From: Chelonoidis abingdonii | Taxonomy: Eukaryota > Chordata > Testudines > Testudinidae | Length of the DNA stretch: 64,000 nt | NCBI RefSeq assembly: GCF_003597395.2 | Contig: NC_133790.1 | Span: 23,950,572-24,014,571, forward strand | Direction: 5' to 3' | Part shown: positions 1-12,273 of the stretch, piece by piece | How the letters are laid out: every line of letters begins with the position of its first letter | Position numbering within the stretch: the first letter of the stretch is position 1 | Made by a program: the position numbers and the translations under genes | Notes under the pieces: generated by a model | Told to the model about the DNA's origin: nothing | The model's input: only the letters and a program-made list of their open reading frames with translations | Databases searched by the model: none

Positions 1-1077
1 GAGAATAGACTCATTGTACTGCCCTGCTGGGGTCCCAGGCTAAAGATGGTTGTGCACTGTGAGGCCTGTGAAGAGAAGTTTCACTATTATATCAGAAATG
101 TTACACTGCCCCAGGGCACTGCCCGAGCCCCTCCCCTCCCCCCTGGCTGGGGTGAGAGGGAAAGCAATGGAACATGGGGTCACCCCTATTGTGACATGCC
201 CCAGTGATGCCATCCCGATCTTGCCTTTCAACTGCTCTTAACCAATGAGGCTGCTGCCCCCCTCCCCCCAATCCCCAGCCATTATAGAATTTCCTCCTTG
301 TCTTTTCCTTTTGCATCTAGAGTCTGCCGATTTCATCACTGGGATTTTTGACAGCAAGGAGCATGGGGGCTATTGCTTTCATGATGCGCAGAAACACCTT
401 TAGCCAAGGGGCCCAATTTTCAAAAGGAGCTGAGCAGCCAACGGCTCCCTAGGAGAACAACAGAACATGTTGCCAAATCTCTCACAAGACCTTTTGCAAA
501 ATATTAAAAAAAAAAAAAAAGCCTTGAGCCAGGATGGTTGTTTCTTTCCATACACATGGATCAGGGATAGATGCATCAGTGGGGTGAGAGAGAAAGAGAA
601 AGGCAGTGCAGGAATGTGAGGAAGAAAAGATAAACATATAAATGACACTAAGGAAAGGAGAGAGACACCGTTGGATGATTACCGGGATGGGGCATCTCTG
701 GTGGCTGGATGTCACCGGACTCTTGAGTGCGTCATTATCTCACCTGCTCTCCAATGTCGGCCTCCCTTGCTAGTGTAATTCACGGATTCCTCTCCTTGTA
801 CTAACAGGGAGAGATCAGATAATGCTTCAGGTCACCAATTTCCTCCTCAGCCCTTGCTCCTTCTTGCATCCTCCTCCCAGGCCAGGCATAGGCCCCCTTC
901 ATGGTAGTTACTGAGCTACATGAATCATGGTTCCCCTCCCACCACTGGCTCCTGCCTCTTTTAGGTTTTCTCCATTTAGTGGCTGTAGCCCCTCCCCCAG
1001 CTCTTATTGCGTCTCCAGGCACCATATCTCAGTCACCAGCCATGCCTCACCGCTAATAACACCGTCAGCCCCTGGGA

Positions 1078-1242
1078 GCAGTTAAAGCCCCCTTGTGAGA
1101 GCCCAAGAGCGCTAGAGAGTTGGCAGTCATCCTCTGGAGACACCACTGGGAGGTGATGGGCAGTTAAAGCCCCCTTGTGAGAGCCCAGGAGCACTAGAGA
1201 GTTGGCAGCCATCCTCTGGAGACGCCACTGGGAGGTGATGGG
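1078..1242. repeat. 82-bp tandem duplication
   Basis: Two adjacent units, 1078-1159 and 1160-1242, both start GCAGTTAAAGCCCCCTTGTG and end GGGAGGTGATGG, with only a few substitutions between them. Confidence 0.9.
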
Positions 1243-3785
1243 CTTTGCTGGCAGGCCCTGTCCCCTGTGCTGTCGGCATCGCTGGCTCAGTTAAGGATGG
1301 ACCAAGACCAATCCCAACACCCCTCAATCTTTGGAGAAAGGGTCGAAATCCAGCCTGGGATCAGCGTTCTGTGCCCCAGGCCCATCTCCAATAGCGACCG
1401 GTCCCAGTGACTGGGAAAGCCCTGGAGGAGCTGGGGAAGCAGAGTCTCTCGTGGGGTAACAATGCTGACCCACCACTGTCCCTGCCTCAGCCTGGGACTG
1501 AGGGGAAGGGTCTGGTCCTGACAGGGATGCGGTCATGGGCATTGACACACCCATGGATGAGTCCTGCCCTCTCTGAACTGCTGAACATTGAGATCTGTGC
1601 CTTTTGACTGGCCTCACAATCAACGCCTCAACCTTACTGTCTGCCCGCAACCAGCCCGATCCCCCTTGGCGCTAGTTCTACCCTTTTTACCCTGGGCCCT
1701 CCTTGGTTTCTTTACCAAGAGTTCACGGGAATCACAGCCCCTTGATATCGACCAGTCACACTTCCCGCTCCCCAGTAATTCATTTCTAGAAAGATGCTTG
1801 AGCTGGGGAGTTCAGATCCGGATCCTGCTTCAAACTTTCCCCTGACCCAGCCCTCTGGCCAGGCCACGTACAAGTCCCACCCCTTCCATGGTAATAAGGA
1901 GTCCAACAGCCGAAAGGTGGAGGACCTTATGCCAGGGCTTCAGCCCAACTCTGGGCCCATCAGGCCTTGTATCAGAGGGTTTTTTATATCCCCCTCTGGC
2001 AGCCAGTAGGGAACCCAGGCCCCCTCCTCTGCTCTGGGTTCCTGCCCAGGGTCCCTGTGCTAAGGCACCATGTTCTGCTTTCTCTGACTCACTGCTGCAT
2101 CCCTGGACTACTTTCTCCTCTCCTCTGACCCCAGCCCCTTTCTCAGGGCCCGACCTTCCAGCGCTTTCTCCCAGGAGGCTCCAGCTGTACTGGACTTGCA
2201 GAATCGTTGCTGTAAAGCAGGACCTGCTTCATGGCTCTGCTCCACCCCTCAAACCACTTCCCTCCCTCTCACACCTGGATAAAACTGGGGTGCTTTGCTG
2301 ACTTCTGCTAGGAGTGTGGGGAAGCCAAGCACCTTTACTCCCAGAGGTGCTGGGACCCAGCCCAGCTGACTGGCCCAGCTGACTGCCTCCCCCGCCGTCC
2401 CTGGTGGTGAGGGTGGGGCATCCCCACCAACCAAGAGTTGCCTCTGGCTTGAAATTCTGCTGCCTCATCTTACCCATTCCTGCCCTGGCTACCCAGTGGA
2501 CACTGCTCTGCAACTATTGGCAGGGCAAGGGGAAACCTCAAGTCATTAAACATTGCTCAGTCGTCCCGGTGTCTATTCAGAGCAATAACATTAATCCCAA
2601 GGCACCTGATGTTTATTAACCTCAGTGAGGGAGCAGCTGAAGAGCCATTTAGTTCCAGCCTCTGTTACCAGCTCTGCCTGGTTTGTGTTACTAATTTCTG
2701 CCTGCTCCTTCTGTGCTGCTGACTATTCCGAGCAAAGGGGAGGGGTGGGGCGGGGCTCTGTGCCGTGTGCTTCTGCCACTTGCATTCAATTTTGCCAAGA
2801 TGGTATTTGATGAGGCATTAAATCAGTGGCAGGCGAAGCCACTGCAGGCTGGGCACAGCTCTGGTGAATAATGTGGAGCTGGCTGGCTGCAGGTGGCAGA
2901 GCGATGCCACAGAGCCCTGTGCAGAGGGCTAAGCACAACCATCAAGCAGGCACCGAGCAATAAAAAGCACTTCCCAGGCCAGTAAAAGCCTTCAGGCAGA
3001 AAACACAATGTCCACAAGCAGCAGGGGGAAAAACAGCCCTTGCAAGTCATGTTTGGGAAGGAGAATTCTTAGCTTCTGCCTTAGCTTTTTGGGCAGGAGA
3101 AATACTGCTGAGGGTCCAGCCTTGCAGGGTGCTGAGCTCTCTCAGCTGCCACAGGAGTCAGGTTACTTACTTAGGGCCCTAATTTGAGGTACCCATGTCT
3201 GAAGTGTTTGGCTAAGGTCCCATGGAGCACAGGTGCTAGAACCCACGACCCTGTCTGCAGCTCAAGCCACTAGCCCACAGCCTCCCATGCAGTCCAGTGC
3301 AGGACATTCCAGTTTGTTTCCTGTTCATGGGCTTTTGGTCCCTGGGCTCCCAGGAGAGGCATCCACTGCAGAGGCAGCTCTTTCATCCCTTCAGCTGTAG
3401 GAGAGAAGGGAGTGTCTGTATTCAGGAGCAGCCTGCAAGACTTATATTGGAGTAGCATTAACTTGGCGCACGGGGAGTTACACTCATGGCTAGGCTGATG
3501 ACCTAATCGCATTGATCTTTCTGGAGAAAGTACTAATGCCACAACACCGTGAGCCGCATCTGGCTGGTGAGTTTGCATTGCAACATGGCACCACTATTCA
3601 TTGTGACATTGCAACGTAACACAGAACATTGGCACAAGACCTCCCTGTTCTGCAGGAGCTTCCTGGCTTGGAGAATGGATCCTACTGACTGGCAGATGTT
3701 CCTTTCCTATTAGACGTGGGGGATTCTAAGACTCCAGGACTGTACCAAAGCAATAGGTGCCTTGTAAATAGCTATGACCAACAGG

Positions 3786-3789
<4 letters not shown>

Positions 3790-3813
<24 letters not shown>
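3790..3813. repeat. Poly(T) tract
   Basis: An uninterrupted run of about 23 T. It could be the reverse-strand tail of a degraded retroposon, but no flanking element was identified. Confidence 0.7.
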
Positions 3814-3816
<3 letters not shown>

Positions 3817-5110
3817 CTACAGGGAATGGCTCTCCAAACCACAAATATTTTTTCTGTAATAGGATAAGGGGAGAGGCTCCTTGTACTGAACAACAATTAA
3901 GCATGTAACCCCCGTTATTGCTAATGGAAGTAGCCTGTGTAATCCATTGTGCTGGGTGGTGAGAATTTCCTCCGTACCCCGCCAAACACAGCAGGTCTAG
4001 GGGGCATTCCAGGCTCTGGTACCGTACAGGGCATTGGCATCTCTCTTCCAGCCACAGCCAACATGTGCTGATGGATTTTGGACAGGGAACAGGCGGATGA
4101 GAATCCAATGGTGTCATTCCATCGAAAGCAGTTGTTTTGGCAAGAATGGAATTCAGTGTCTTTGGCAGAGCTGCATGGGGGAGGTGCGTTAGGCTCATTG
4201 CATGTCAGGATCAATAAAACCTATCGGCAAAGTTGAGTACAGGAGTGTTGCAGGGCAGATCTGTGGAGCAGCCAGAAGAGCTCCACAGTGCCACTACAGG
4301 AATACTGGGTGCATTGGTGGTCAGGAGTAGCACTGGCAGAGCTGTGTTGGAGTCCAGGAGGGGAACAGGAGAAGGAGTGAGAGGCCTGAGTAGAGCTGTG
4401 AAGGGGAAACTTGCAAAAACGCTCGCTCATGCTTTGCTCTTGCTTCTTCCAGTGGTCTGGGGCCCAGGCCAAGGCCGAGTGATGTCAATGGAAACATTTC
4501 CATGCGCTACCACAGAAGTTGGATCAAGCCCCAGATCTCTTACTCCACTAAAATCCTGCTTCAGTGTACATGAAAGCAACACAGAAGACGAGTTTGTAAC
4601 AAGAACTAATACTGTCAGAACCTTTATTTGAATGCTTGTTGTTTCTTTGAACCAGGCTAACAAATTAAATACCTCAGGAAGACTAAAGAACACAGTATGC
4701 TTTTCATTGGAAATCAAAGGTAGCTCTACAATGACATAAAATGATCAGATGCTTCTGTATAATTTGGTAGTGGTCGACCAACAGAGAAGAGCGAAGGAGA
4801 TACACTACTCCCAGAACAGCTCTTCTCCCTTCTCTGCTTTGTTCTAAATGTTTTCGGTTAATGGTATTTGACACTGAACCTGCCATTGGGGCCCTGCCAT
4901 TTGAGAACACCAAGCCAGTTTGATCTGGGGTACTGCTCACCAGAGACCTTCCAGGTCATCATCAGTGGACCTTCTGTTGGCTCATGCTGGATTTGGTGTG
5001 CCAGAAATCTGAGAGTGGGAGGTCTTCATCAGTGACTAGGGTCACCTAAGGAAAGGCACCTGTCCCTTAGTCAGGGAGCCATGCATGGTTCTTCTTTCTA
5101 AGCTGAATGG

Positions 5111-5116
5111 TTTATT
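5111..5116 (-). terminator. Candidate poly(A) signal AATAAA for SRRM4
   Basis: The plus strand reads TTTATT, which is AATAAA on the gene strand. It is the first canonical hexamer I find downstream of the stop codon. Its use is unproven. Confidence 0.35.
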
Positions 5117-5330
5117 GTAATATGTGAAGCTCCAGGACTTTTAGCAATAACCTTCTCTCTTTGTCACATGAAAATTTTTGTGACACAACAAAAGTCATGT
5201 GACCTATTGATTTCCTAGTAAGGAAGCCATAAAACTTACTGGACAGTGAGCACTAGGATCAAAATATTTCAACTTGAATGCCTTGAATTAGGCACCTAAA
5301 TCCATATTTTTAGTGTCTTAAATACGTGTC

Positions 5331-5420
5331 CTGATTTTCAGGAAGGCCAAGCACCTGACATCACTGAGTGAAGTCAATGGGAACTATGGTTGGTTCAACA
5401 GCTATGAAAATCAAGACACT
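5331..5420. repeat. Short palindromic (MITE-like) element
   Basis: It begins CCTGATTTTCAGGAAGGCC and ends with the imperfect complement GCTATGAAAATCAAGACA. The centre is the typical GAAGTCAATGGGAAC core of a palindromic repeat family common in this window. Confidence 0.55.
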
Positions 5421-5446
5421 TATTTTGATACCTAAATATGTACTAC

Positions 5447-5523
5447 GGGCCAGATTTTTAAAGGTATTTAGATACCTCACTTCCATAGGAGTTAGAAACC
5501 TAAATACCTTTAAAATCTGGCCC
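5447..5523. repeat. 77-bp near-perfect palindrome (MITE-like)
   Basis: The left arm starts GGGCCAGATTTTTAAAGG and the right arm ends CCTTTAAAATCTGGCCC. The arms are complementary over about 24 bp with one indel, around a roughly 28-bp centre. It belongs to the GGCCAGAT...ATCTGGCC family. Confidence 0.8.
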
Positions 5524-5905
5524 AAAGGAGACTAACTTTAAATAGTTATTTTTTAAAATCTTGGCCATAAAGTGCCAAATAGCTCCCCCTGACGTTAATG
5601 GGAGGGCGGCTATTGACTTCAATGGAGCTACACTGGTTTACATCCACCAAGGAGCTGGGCCACACTGTTTAGCATGTCACATTGTTTCAAACCAGGATAA
5701 GCTGCACTGAGGCAGGTCATGGTTTACACTGGTGCAACATGGACTACACTAGAGGTTTGCAGGAGTGCAGCTGCACCACTGGCTAAAAAACCCGGTGCAG
5801 TCAAGGCCGCAAAGGATTCCAACCCGCTCCCCAGTATGGAAAGTTAGCAGCTCCAGTATGGAGCATGTGGGGCAAGAGTCAATGCAGGGAACAATAAGAG
5901 GAAGG

Positions 5906-6060
5906 GCGGTCTAATAGATAGTGCATTGGACTGGATCAGGACAGCTGGGTTCCATTAACTCCCTGTGTGACCTTGAGGATGTCACTTAACCTACCTGTGC
6001 TCAGGTCCCCACCTGTAAACTTGTGATACTTCCTGCCTGAGGATAAAATCCATGAATGGT
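5906..6060 (+). repeat. MIR-like SINE fragment
   Basis: It shows the tRNA-related head (CTAATAGATAGTGCATTGGACT) followed by GTGTGACCTTGAGGATGTCACTT and a degenerate CTCAGGTCCCCACCTGTAAA, in the order expected of MIR/CORE-type SINEs. Confidence 0.65.
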
Positions 6061-6518
6061 TGGGAGGTGCTCACATGCTCATGTGAAGTTGGCCATCTAA
6101 GTGCCCAGATAGATGCAGGGGCTAGTCAACAATCTAGGAAGCTCTATTAAAACATGGATGGAGAAGAGCAAGTCTAATCTTCCTATTAGCACCTCAAATT
6201 TGAGGCTAAACAGTTGCTTCCAGATACCTAAAATACTTTTTCAAGGAGCTGTGACTTTAACAGAAATTGGTTCATTAACTTCCCCCTCTGCTATTTGTTT
6301 CCAGCTAAATGAGGCTTCCCTATGATTTACTGGCACTCTAGCTCAATCTGATCCCAATTTGTCTGCCTGAAGCCTCCATTTTGACAAGAGTCCATTTCGT
6401 TCGATAGTTTCATCAGTTACCTCTTTTACAATGTGCCCCACCACCCATGAGATGGCAACACCCCAAATTTCCAGGCTCCAGTCTGTGAGGCCTCCAATGG
6501 CAGGATCCAAACATCATC

Positions 6519-6561
6519 TTTAAATAATGCTCAATAAATAAAAGAAATAAATATTAAATAA
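6519..6561 (-). promoter_or_regulatory. AU-rich cluster in the probable 3'UTR
   Basis: On the gene strand this stretch contains four ATTTA pentamers, two of them as TATTTATT. This layout is typical of AU-rich mRNA stability elements. Function is inferred only from the motif and its position within the probable 3'UTR. Confidence 0.4.
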
Positions 6562-6590
6562 CAGGCTAAGTCCTCTTAGGCTCTTCACTA

Positions 6591-6598
6591 TATGTACA
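6591..6598 (-). promoter_or_regulatory. Pumilio-type motif TGTACATA
   Basis: On the gene strand the octamer TGTACATA fits UGUANAUA, the PUM1/PUM2 binding consensus, about 30 nt upstream (5' on the gene strand) of the AU-rich cluster. One 8-mer match is weak evidence alone. Confidence 0.3.
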
Positions 6599-9500
6599 AT
6601 GCATAGCAAAAGAACATTGATCGGCTGCTTGCAAACAATAGTTTGGTATAACTTGCAAATAAAATAAATTTAAACCATCACAACCAGCGTAAAGCAAAAG
6701 ACCTGACGTGGGTAAACCACTGAGAGCAGCAGGTGCATCGGGGCCTTAACACTGCTCCAACTCTTTGCTCTTCAGTGCAGCAGCCGAAGAGCTGAGTTCT
6801 GCAGTGAGGTGTAAATAGGATCTGGAGAGTCAGGACAGAAAGACCATGAGGATTCCAGTTTGTTTGGGTTTTTTTGGGGGGTGGTGGTGGAGTGGGGGGA
6901 TATTAGCTATTAAAAGAGCACAACGAGCAGTTAGGAATAACAGAACCCAGAGCAACATGATTTAGATCACTGTACATTATACAAACGAGAACCTTGTGGG
7001 GTCCCTGGGTTCCGGAATGTAGGAGCATTTCAAACTTCATTGGGATGTGGGAACAAGAGAGAGGGAGGGAGGTTTAACTATTTCATAAAACTTTAGAACT
7101 ATCTGAAGAGTTACAAATGTCCTCAAGAATCCCTCACTCTCGGGAGAAGCTGGCTAGCCTCAAATTAGCCATGATCCATGCACAACCGAGTTGTGTTTCC
7201 ACTAACCGAAGAATGCTTTTTTTGCAGAGCATTGGCAGAAATCGGAGATCTCAGGGTGCAAAATGTCTTCAAAAGCAACACAACATTAAAAAAAAGAAAA
7301 AAAGCTGCTGGCAAAAGGCACAAACGACAGAAAAGCTGGAGGGGTTTTTGCAAACCTGCAGAAATCCCAAATGTCAACCAATAAGCAGGGCTGCCTTTTG
7401 GACTGTATTGGAAATTTCATCAAGTTAAATTAAAATAGCTCCACCAATGAGTGCGAAAAACTAACCTACCCCATGACTTGGCTGGACTTTGTCACTTCGA
7501 CATCGGGTTTTGGAAACATCTTCGGGACTGCTGATTCTTCCATGCTGTTGTTTCTTTTATCTACCACAGCTACATCATCAATTGGTAACAAACACCATAC
7601 AGAAGTCCTACGGATGGCAACCACAGAGGGAAACAGAGTTTCTTCATCAGAGAAGCCAGGTTATACTTTGTGGTCTGACTCAAGGAGAGGAGGGAAATAT
7701 GCCTTTCAGCCAACTGGCACCTCTACTCCTAGCAAAGGGCTGTTCTGTGATTTCCCTTTGCAGGATTGCAAATTTCCTTCCCCTCTCCCACTTAACCAGA
7801 GAGGAAGCAGCAGGATTCTTGCCATATCTCCTGTGAGATCACAGCTTGTGATGCATAAATAGAATCCATCACCATTCACGTCCATTGGACTTCAGCACAC
7901 AGAAGGGTGGATAAACATTTTGTAATGAACCCTAGTTTTCAATGGCAAAAGACTATGCAGAGTGTCCTTCTGATGCCCGTTAACTTTTCACCCCCATCCA
8001 TCTATCACAATAAAGTGGACTTATTCTGCTTTGCCTTACCACCAACTTTAACACGAGCTACAGTCAGATGTGTCAATACCGGGCCTGAACGCAAAGCGAT
8101 CATAGAGTTCTGAAGCTGTCCTTTGGATTTGCAAGGGGACATGGAGACATTGAAACAAACAAACAAACCCAAAAATAACTTATCATTCCAAAAATATAAT
8201 AAATAAATACTGTTAACGGTGAGCAACTGCATCCAGTCTGACATAGAATTAAAAATAGAATAATCATCACAATAATAATAATAAATAATTTAACAGGTTT
8301 ACTCCAATACAAGTCTGACTGGGAAACCTAGGGAGTTTTAGCTGCCATGGGATAGATAGTAGGATGAGAGGCAGTCCTTGCTGAGTGGATCAGCAGGCCC
8401 ACGCGAAGGACACTGCAGGCTCAGCATGCTCCTGGGAGCCATCTCTTTACCCTGGGTCCATGTATGCTACTCCCATCCACATGGACTAAGGACAGTCCAC
8501 GGAACTTTGTTCGTAGAGCCCCATCAGTAAGGAAGTCAGGTCAACACAAGGTTTTACTATTTACACCAGTTTTACAAGCCTCCTTTGAACTGCTTGGCCC
8601 GGTCCTTAATTGCACCAGACGTGGTTGGGTATTCAACACGTGCAGGGCTTATTCTTGCAACAGTGGTGGAGTTAGACCTCAGTCAAATGGTCTAGGCCTC
8701 CAATAACTGCGACTGCATCCTACTGGGAAAACAAAGGTATGATGTGTTTGAGTATCACACTGGGAGAGCGTGCTGGGCACAGGGGGCAAAGGTCCTCATT
8801 CCTTCCAAGGTAGATTTTGCTGCAAAACACTGAAGGCAGCAGTAAGTAAGATCTGAGTAAGATCTAGAAAAGGACATATACAATTCCCTCCGCCCCACCC
8901 AACGGCTGCACATTATAACATCACCACGTAAACACTCATACAGAGGGGGTGGGTGGCATTTAACCCCCAGCCATGACTTTGAGACATCTCTAGGTGCAGC
9001 ACTGGCCGGAATCCCAGTTTTCTATTTTCTAGAGAGGTTGGAAAATGAGAATCGTCTAGACCCTTTTCCTGAACTACTACGAGCAATGACATGCCACCCC
9101 ATGGATCACACAGAATTGAACCTCTCCTGAGCTGGGTTCTGGCCCGTGGAGGAGCATTGCCAATAAAACCACCTTTGCTACATGGCAGTAGTGCAATATA
9201 GGAATCCTTCCACACGTTAGAAATGAAGGCCTCCTTTCTGTGAATGGTTGCACACCTCTTCCTGGACCACAGGAAATGACAGCTGCTAAGAACCGTGAGC
9301 CACATCTCTCTATATACTGCACACAAACACTTCCCGTTCAGGTCACGCCTTTGCCTGTTCATTTTAAGTCTCCGTGACTCGGGGGACAGGTGGCTCTTCA
9401 ACCAGTAGATGTGCGTCTCTTTACACGTACAGTCTTTCGTCTCCTCCTCAATGGGGGCAGATCAACTTTCTGCTCGGCCCCTCAGGACACTTGAGGCCCT

Positions 9501-10860
9501 ACGTCCTTTTGTCATTAAGACTAAATGGGATAACAGTTGTGCGGGCTGCGGGAGAGGGAAGGGAAGGAGGGGGAAACGAACCTCTTAATCCCAAATTAGC
9601 TGCTCTAAGCACTCAGCTGTTGCAAGAAAAAGAAACTTTCCAGTGCCAATTGAGCCTGCACCTGCAAGAGGCCTTTGTTAGGCAGCAAATCACAGTAATT
9701 GCACAGCGGGCTGGGCTGGCAATCATTGCAAAGAGAAAACAAAGGCAGGATGACCACTGCCCTCCGCAAGAAGCACTGAGGGCTGGTCAGGAAATGGGCA
9801 ATCGATGGGTAGCCCCCCCTTTCCTAGATCCTGCTTCTTCCTCCTCAGGCCACCACCTCTCCACCTGAGTAGCTGTCTGACTGGACCGCCAAGTAAAGTG
9901 CTTCATGCAGCAGCTGCTTCAGAGATCTACGGGTGTGTGTGGGGGGAGATGGAGCTGCATTGCCTCCTGCAAAGGGCAGGGAAAGGTTACTCTGGATGCA
10001 TTCTCCCCCAGCAAGCCCCAGACTCAAGTTGTAACCCTTTGCATGGCACAAAAACATTCTGCTGCCTTGCGTTTGGGTAAAACTGTGGTGGCTGCTAATT
10101 CTTTCTTCAAAGGGCTCCTGTGATTCTGCAGGAGGAACAACTCCTAGCGGCCTGGTGCCCTTGCTTACAATGCATGGGGGGGTGTCTGGGAGGGAGGGCC
10201 GGGAGCCCAGCACACTCGACCATGGGTCTCTGTGCCTGTCACTGTACATCTCCCAGAGGAATTTCCAACAAGTGTCTCCGAGGCTGGGCTCTGGCGCTCA
10301 GAGCAAGGAATCTAGGGGCAGGGCAGCCATTATTCTCAGCTGTCTCCAGGAGGACAGTTGGGGATTGATGAGTTATTTTGTTTCCAGTCGCTCGCCCATT
10401 TTTAACCTTGCGCTCTGCTTTGTGAAGAGGGATTATCCCCTAGCAGCTGGCTGTATTAAAGCACCAGGGAAAACGAAGACCCTAAACCAACAGCAATGCT
10501 CTCCTGCCCCATCCCACAAAGGACCCCTCTCCTGCACTAGGGCTGTCGCGCCAACACCGGACACCTGTGGGGCAGGGGGCTGTTAGTCTCTGCTCTGGGT
10601 TGGTGGCGTGTCGATAAAGCAGCTATCAGCCCCTGGCTGCTCTCCCAGGTGATGCCAGGAGTGTTCCTCCAGCTAGCCAAGCAGTTGGAACACTTCCCTG
10701 GTCTGTCATTCCCTGTCTCTTTGGGCCTGTCAGCCAGGCTAGGCAGGTGGCAAGCTGCAATTGCTGCCACTCATTGTGCACATCTTATTTGTGTTACCCC
10801 ATCCCTCGCCCTCTCACCCCACCCCACCATGCCAGCCTGCTTGCTTGGCTCATCCACCTG

Positions 10861-10962
10861 TTATGTCTTAGACTGCAAGATCCTTGGGGCAGAGACTGTC
10901 ATTTCCTGTGTGATGATACAGCACCTAGCACACTGGCACCCTGATCTGATTAGCCACTAGTC
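10861..10962 (+). repeat. SINE tail fragment (MIR-like family)
   Basis: It contains GACTGCAAGATCCTTGGGGC followed by a degenerate CAGCACCTAGCACACTGG, the usual 3' part of the sauropsid MIR-like SINE. It lies in the probable SRRM4 3'UTR, opposite to transcription. Confidence 0.6.
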
Positions 10963-11210
10963 GCTAAGTAGCAGCAGCAGGGAGCATGGTGGGCACCTGC
11001 CCACTCAGTACAGAAGACGGGCTTTCTTCTTTCATTAACCCTGGAGCTGATCTCAGCTGCTGGGGGCTCCCCCTCCTTTCAGCTGATAAATAAAAAGTCT
11101 TGCTAGTTGAGGCTTCTGCACTTTGAGCAGCTCTGGGCCAGGCATTGTATTACATGGGGACTGATCTTTGGGGGAGCAGGGAAGGCTGGAGGGGTCGAGG
11201 TCACAAACTT

Positions 11211-11280
11211 CAAGCTCTGTCGGATAGGGACCTTCTTCCTGTGTTTGTACAGTACCTGGCGCAATGGGGGCTACATACTA
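11211..11280 (+). repeat. SINE tail fragment (MIR-like family)
   Basis: AAGCTCTGTCGGATAGGGACC, then TGTGTTTGTACAGTACCTGG and CGCAATGGGGGCT, corresponding to the same SINE tail as at 10861. Confidence 0.6.
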
Positions 11281-12110
11281 ACACGTTTCATTGGAGTTCC
11301 CCATGCCACGGTACCCAAAAGGACCTGGAACTTTCACTCCCACGTGCCCTGCAGGGGAATTCCATTGCCCCACACAAAGCTCCTGTGACAAAACCAGCCA
11401 CCAGCAGCAGCCCTGGAGAGCTCTGGGGCTGAGGGCTCACAGGAGCCTCAGTGACAGGACTTTGCTCCCTTGCATTTCCTGATTGTTGGCCTGGCCTCTC
11501 AGCTCCCAACCCTCGCTTGTTCCCACTGCTGCTTATCATCTCACCAGCGGGACATATTGCTGGGGTAAAGAGAAGCAAACTCGTGATCTAAAAATGGGGG
11601 TGGGGCAAGGGACTGGCCCCTTCCAAACAATCCATCACCCTGTGGAATTTCCTTCTTCACATTCACAACACGAATTGGCTGATCCCTGGGGACTGAATAT
11701 TCTTCCCCAGGGGAGGGGCACAGTGGGAAAGCCACGTCCAAGGAAGGTGAATTGATCCTGCAGAAGCCTCTGGTTTTTCCCTTTGGAGGGGAGAGAGGCC
11801 ACACTGCAGCACCTGGGGGACTCCACCCTGGAGTCAAGGGAAGCTTTGCCATTGACCTCAATAGAAGCAGGGCCAGACTTCCTGCCTGGCCCAAAAGTCT
11901 TGAAGAGAGTTTCCTTTACATTATTTCCCTCTCCCCCAACCAAACAATCGGTGCTTGATGCCTGCTGGCCAGGGAAAAGCAAGGAACTAAACTCTCTCCC
12001 TGGATTAGCCCCTAGGAAATGCTTCCCTGGAGATAGGCAAGGAATGGGTGGGGGAGGCTGGTTTATAATCAACACAGCCGCTGCAAAGCACGGACCCTCC
12101 CTCTCTGCCC

Positions 12111-12185
12111 ACATGTTCTCTGTGACTGCCTCTATGTGTGCAGTGCCCAGCACAACAGGGCGCTGGTGGATGCCACAATAGAAAC
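12111..12185 (+). repeat. SINE tail fragment (MIR-like family)
   Basis: Degenerate tail with TATGTGTGCAGTGCCCAGCA and CAACAGGGCGCT, just downstream of the SRRM4 stop codon on the gene strand. Confidence 0.45.
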
Positions 12186-12273
12186 ATGAAAGAATAAGCT
12201 CTCTCCAGGGAGGCTGGAGGAGAGAGGAATTGAAAGAGACAACCCCCATGCACGTGGCAGGGAGGGGGACGGC

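Larger units (their letters stand above)
1..5097. other. Intergenic region downstream of SRRM4
   Basis: No exon-like or conserved coding signal was found on either strand. The open frames are short and low-complexity. The region holds an 82-bp tandem duplication (1078-1242) and a T-run (3790-3813). In mammals HSPB8 lies on this side of SRRM4, but no alpha-crystallin-like coding sequence was seen here. Confidence 0.6.
5098..12273 (-). other. SRRM4: Probable long 3'UTR of SRRM4
   Basis: From the TAG downstream on the minus strand no AATAAA hexamer is seen until 5116-5111, so a 3'UTR of roughly 7 kb is possible. The segment is mostly unique-looking and contains SINE-tail fragments at 12111-12185, 11211-11280 and 10861-10962, an AU-rich cluster (6561-6519), a Pumilio-type motif (6598-6591) and an (AAT)n patch near 8268-8285. 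Variant hexamers could end the transcript earlier. The extent is inferred, not shown. Confidence 0.4.

Noticed and set aside
1..5097. HSPB8 or another neighbouring gene expected from mammalian synteny
   Set aside because: No coding frame with alpha-crystallin-like features or convincing splice structure was seen on either strand.
9374..9868. 164-codon plus-strand frame
   Set aside because: No domain or splice context and composition typical of random sequence. It lies antisense to the probable 3'UTR.
11635..12249. 204-codon open frame on the minus strand
   Set aside because: It lies downstream of the SRRM4 stop codon, has no recognisable domain, and covers a SINE-tail fragment. It is considered a chance frame in the 3'UTR.
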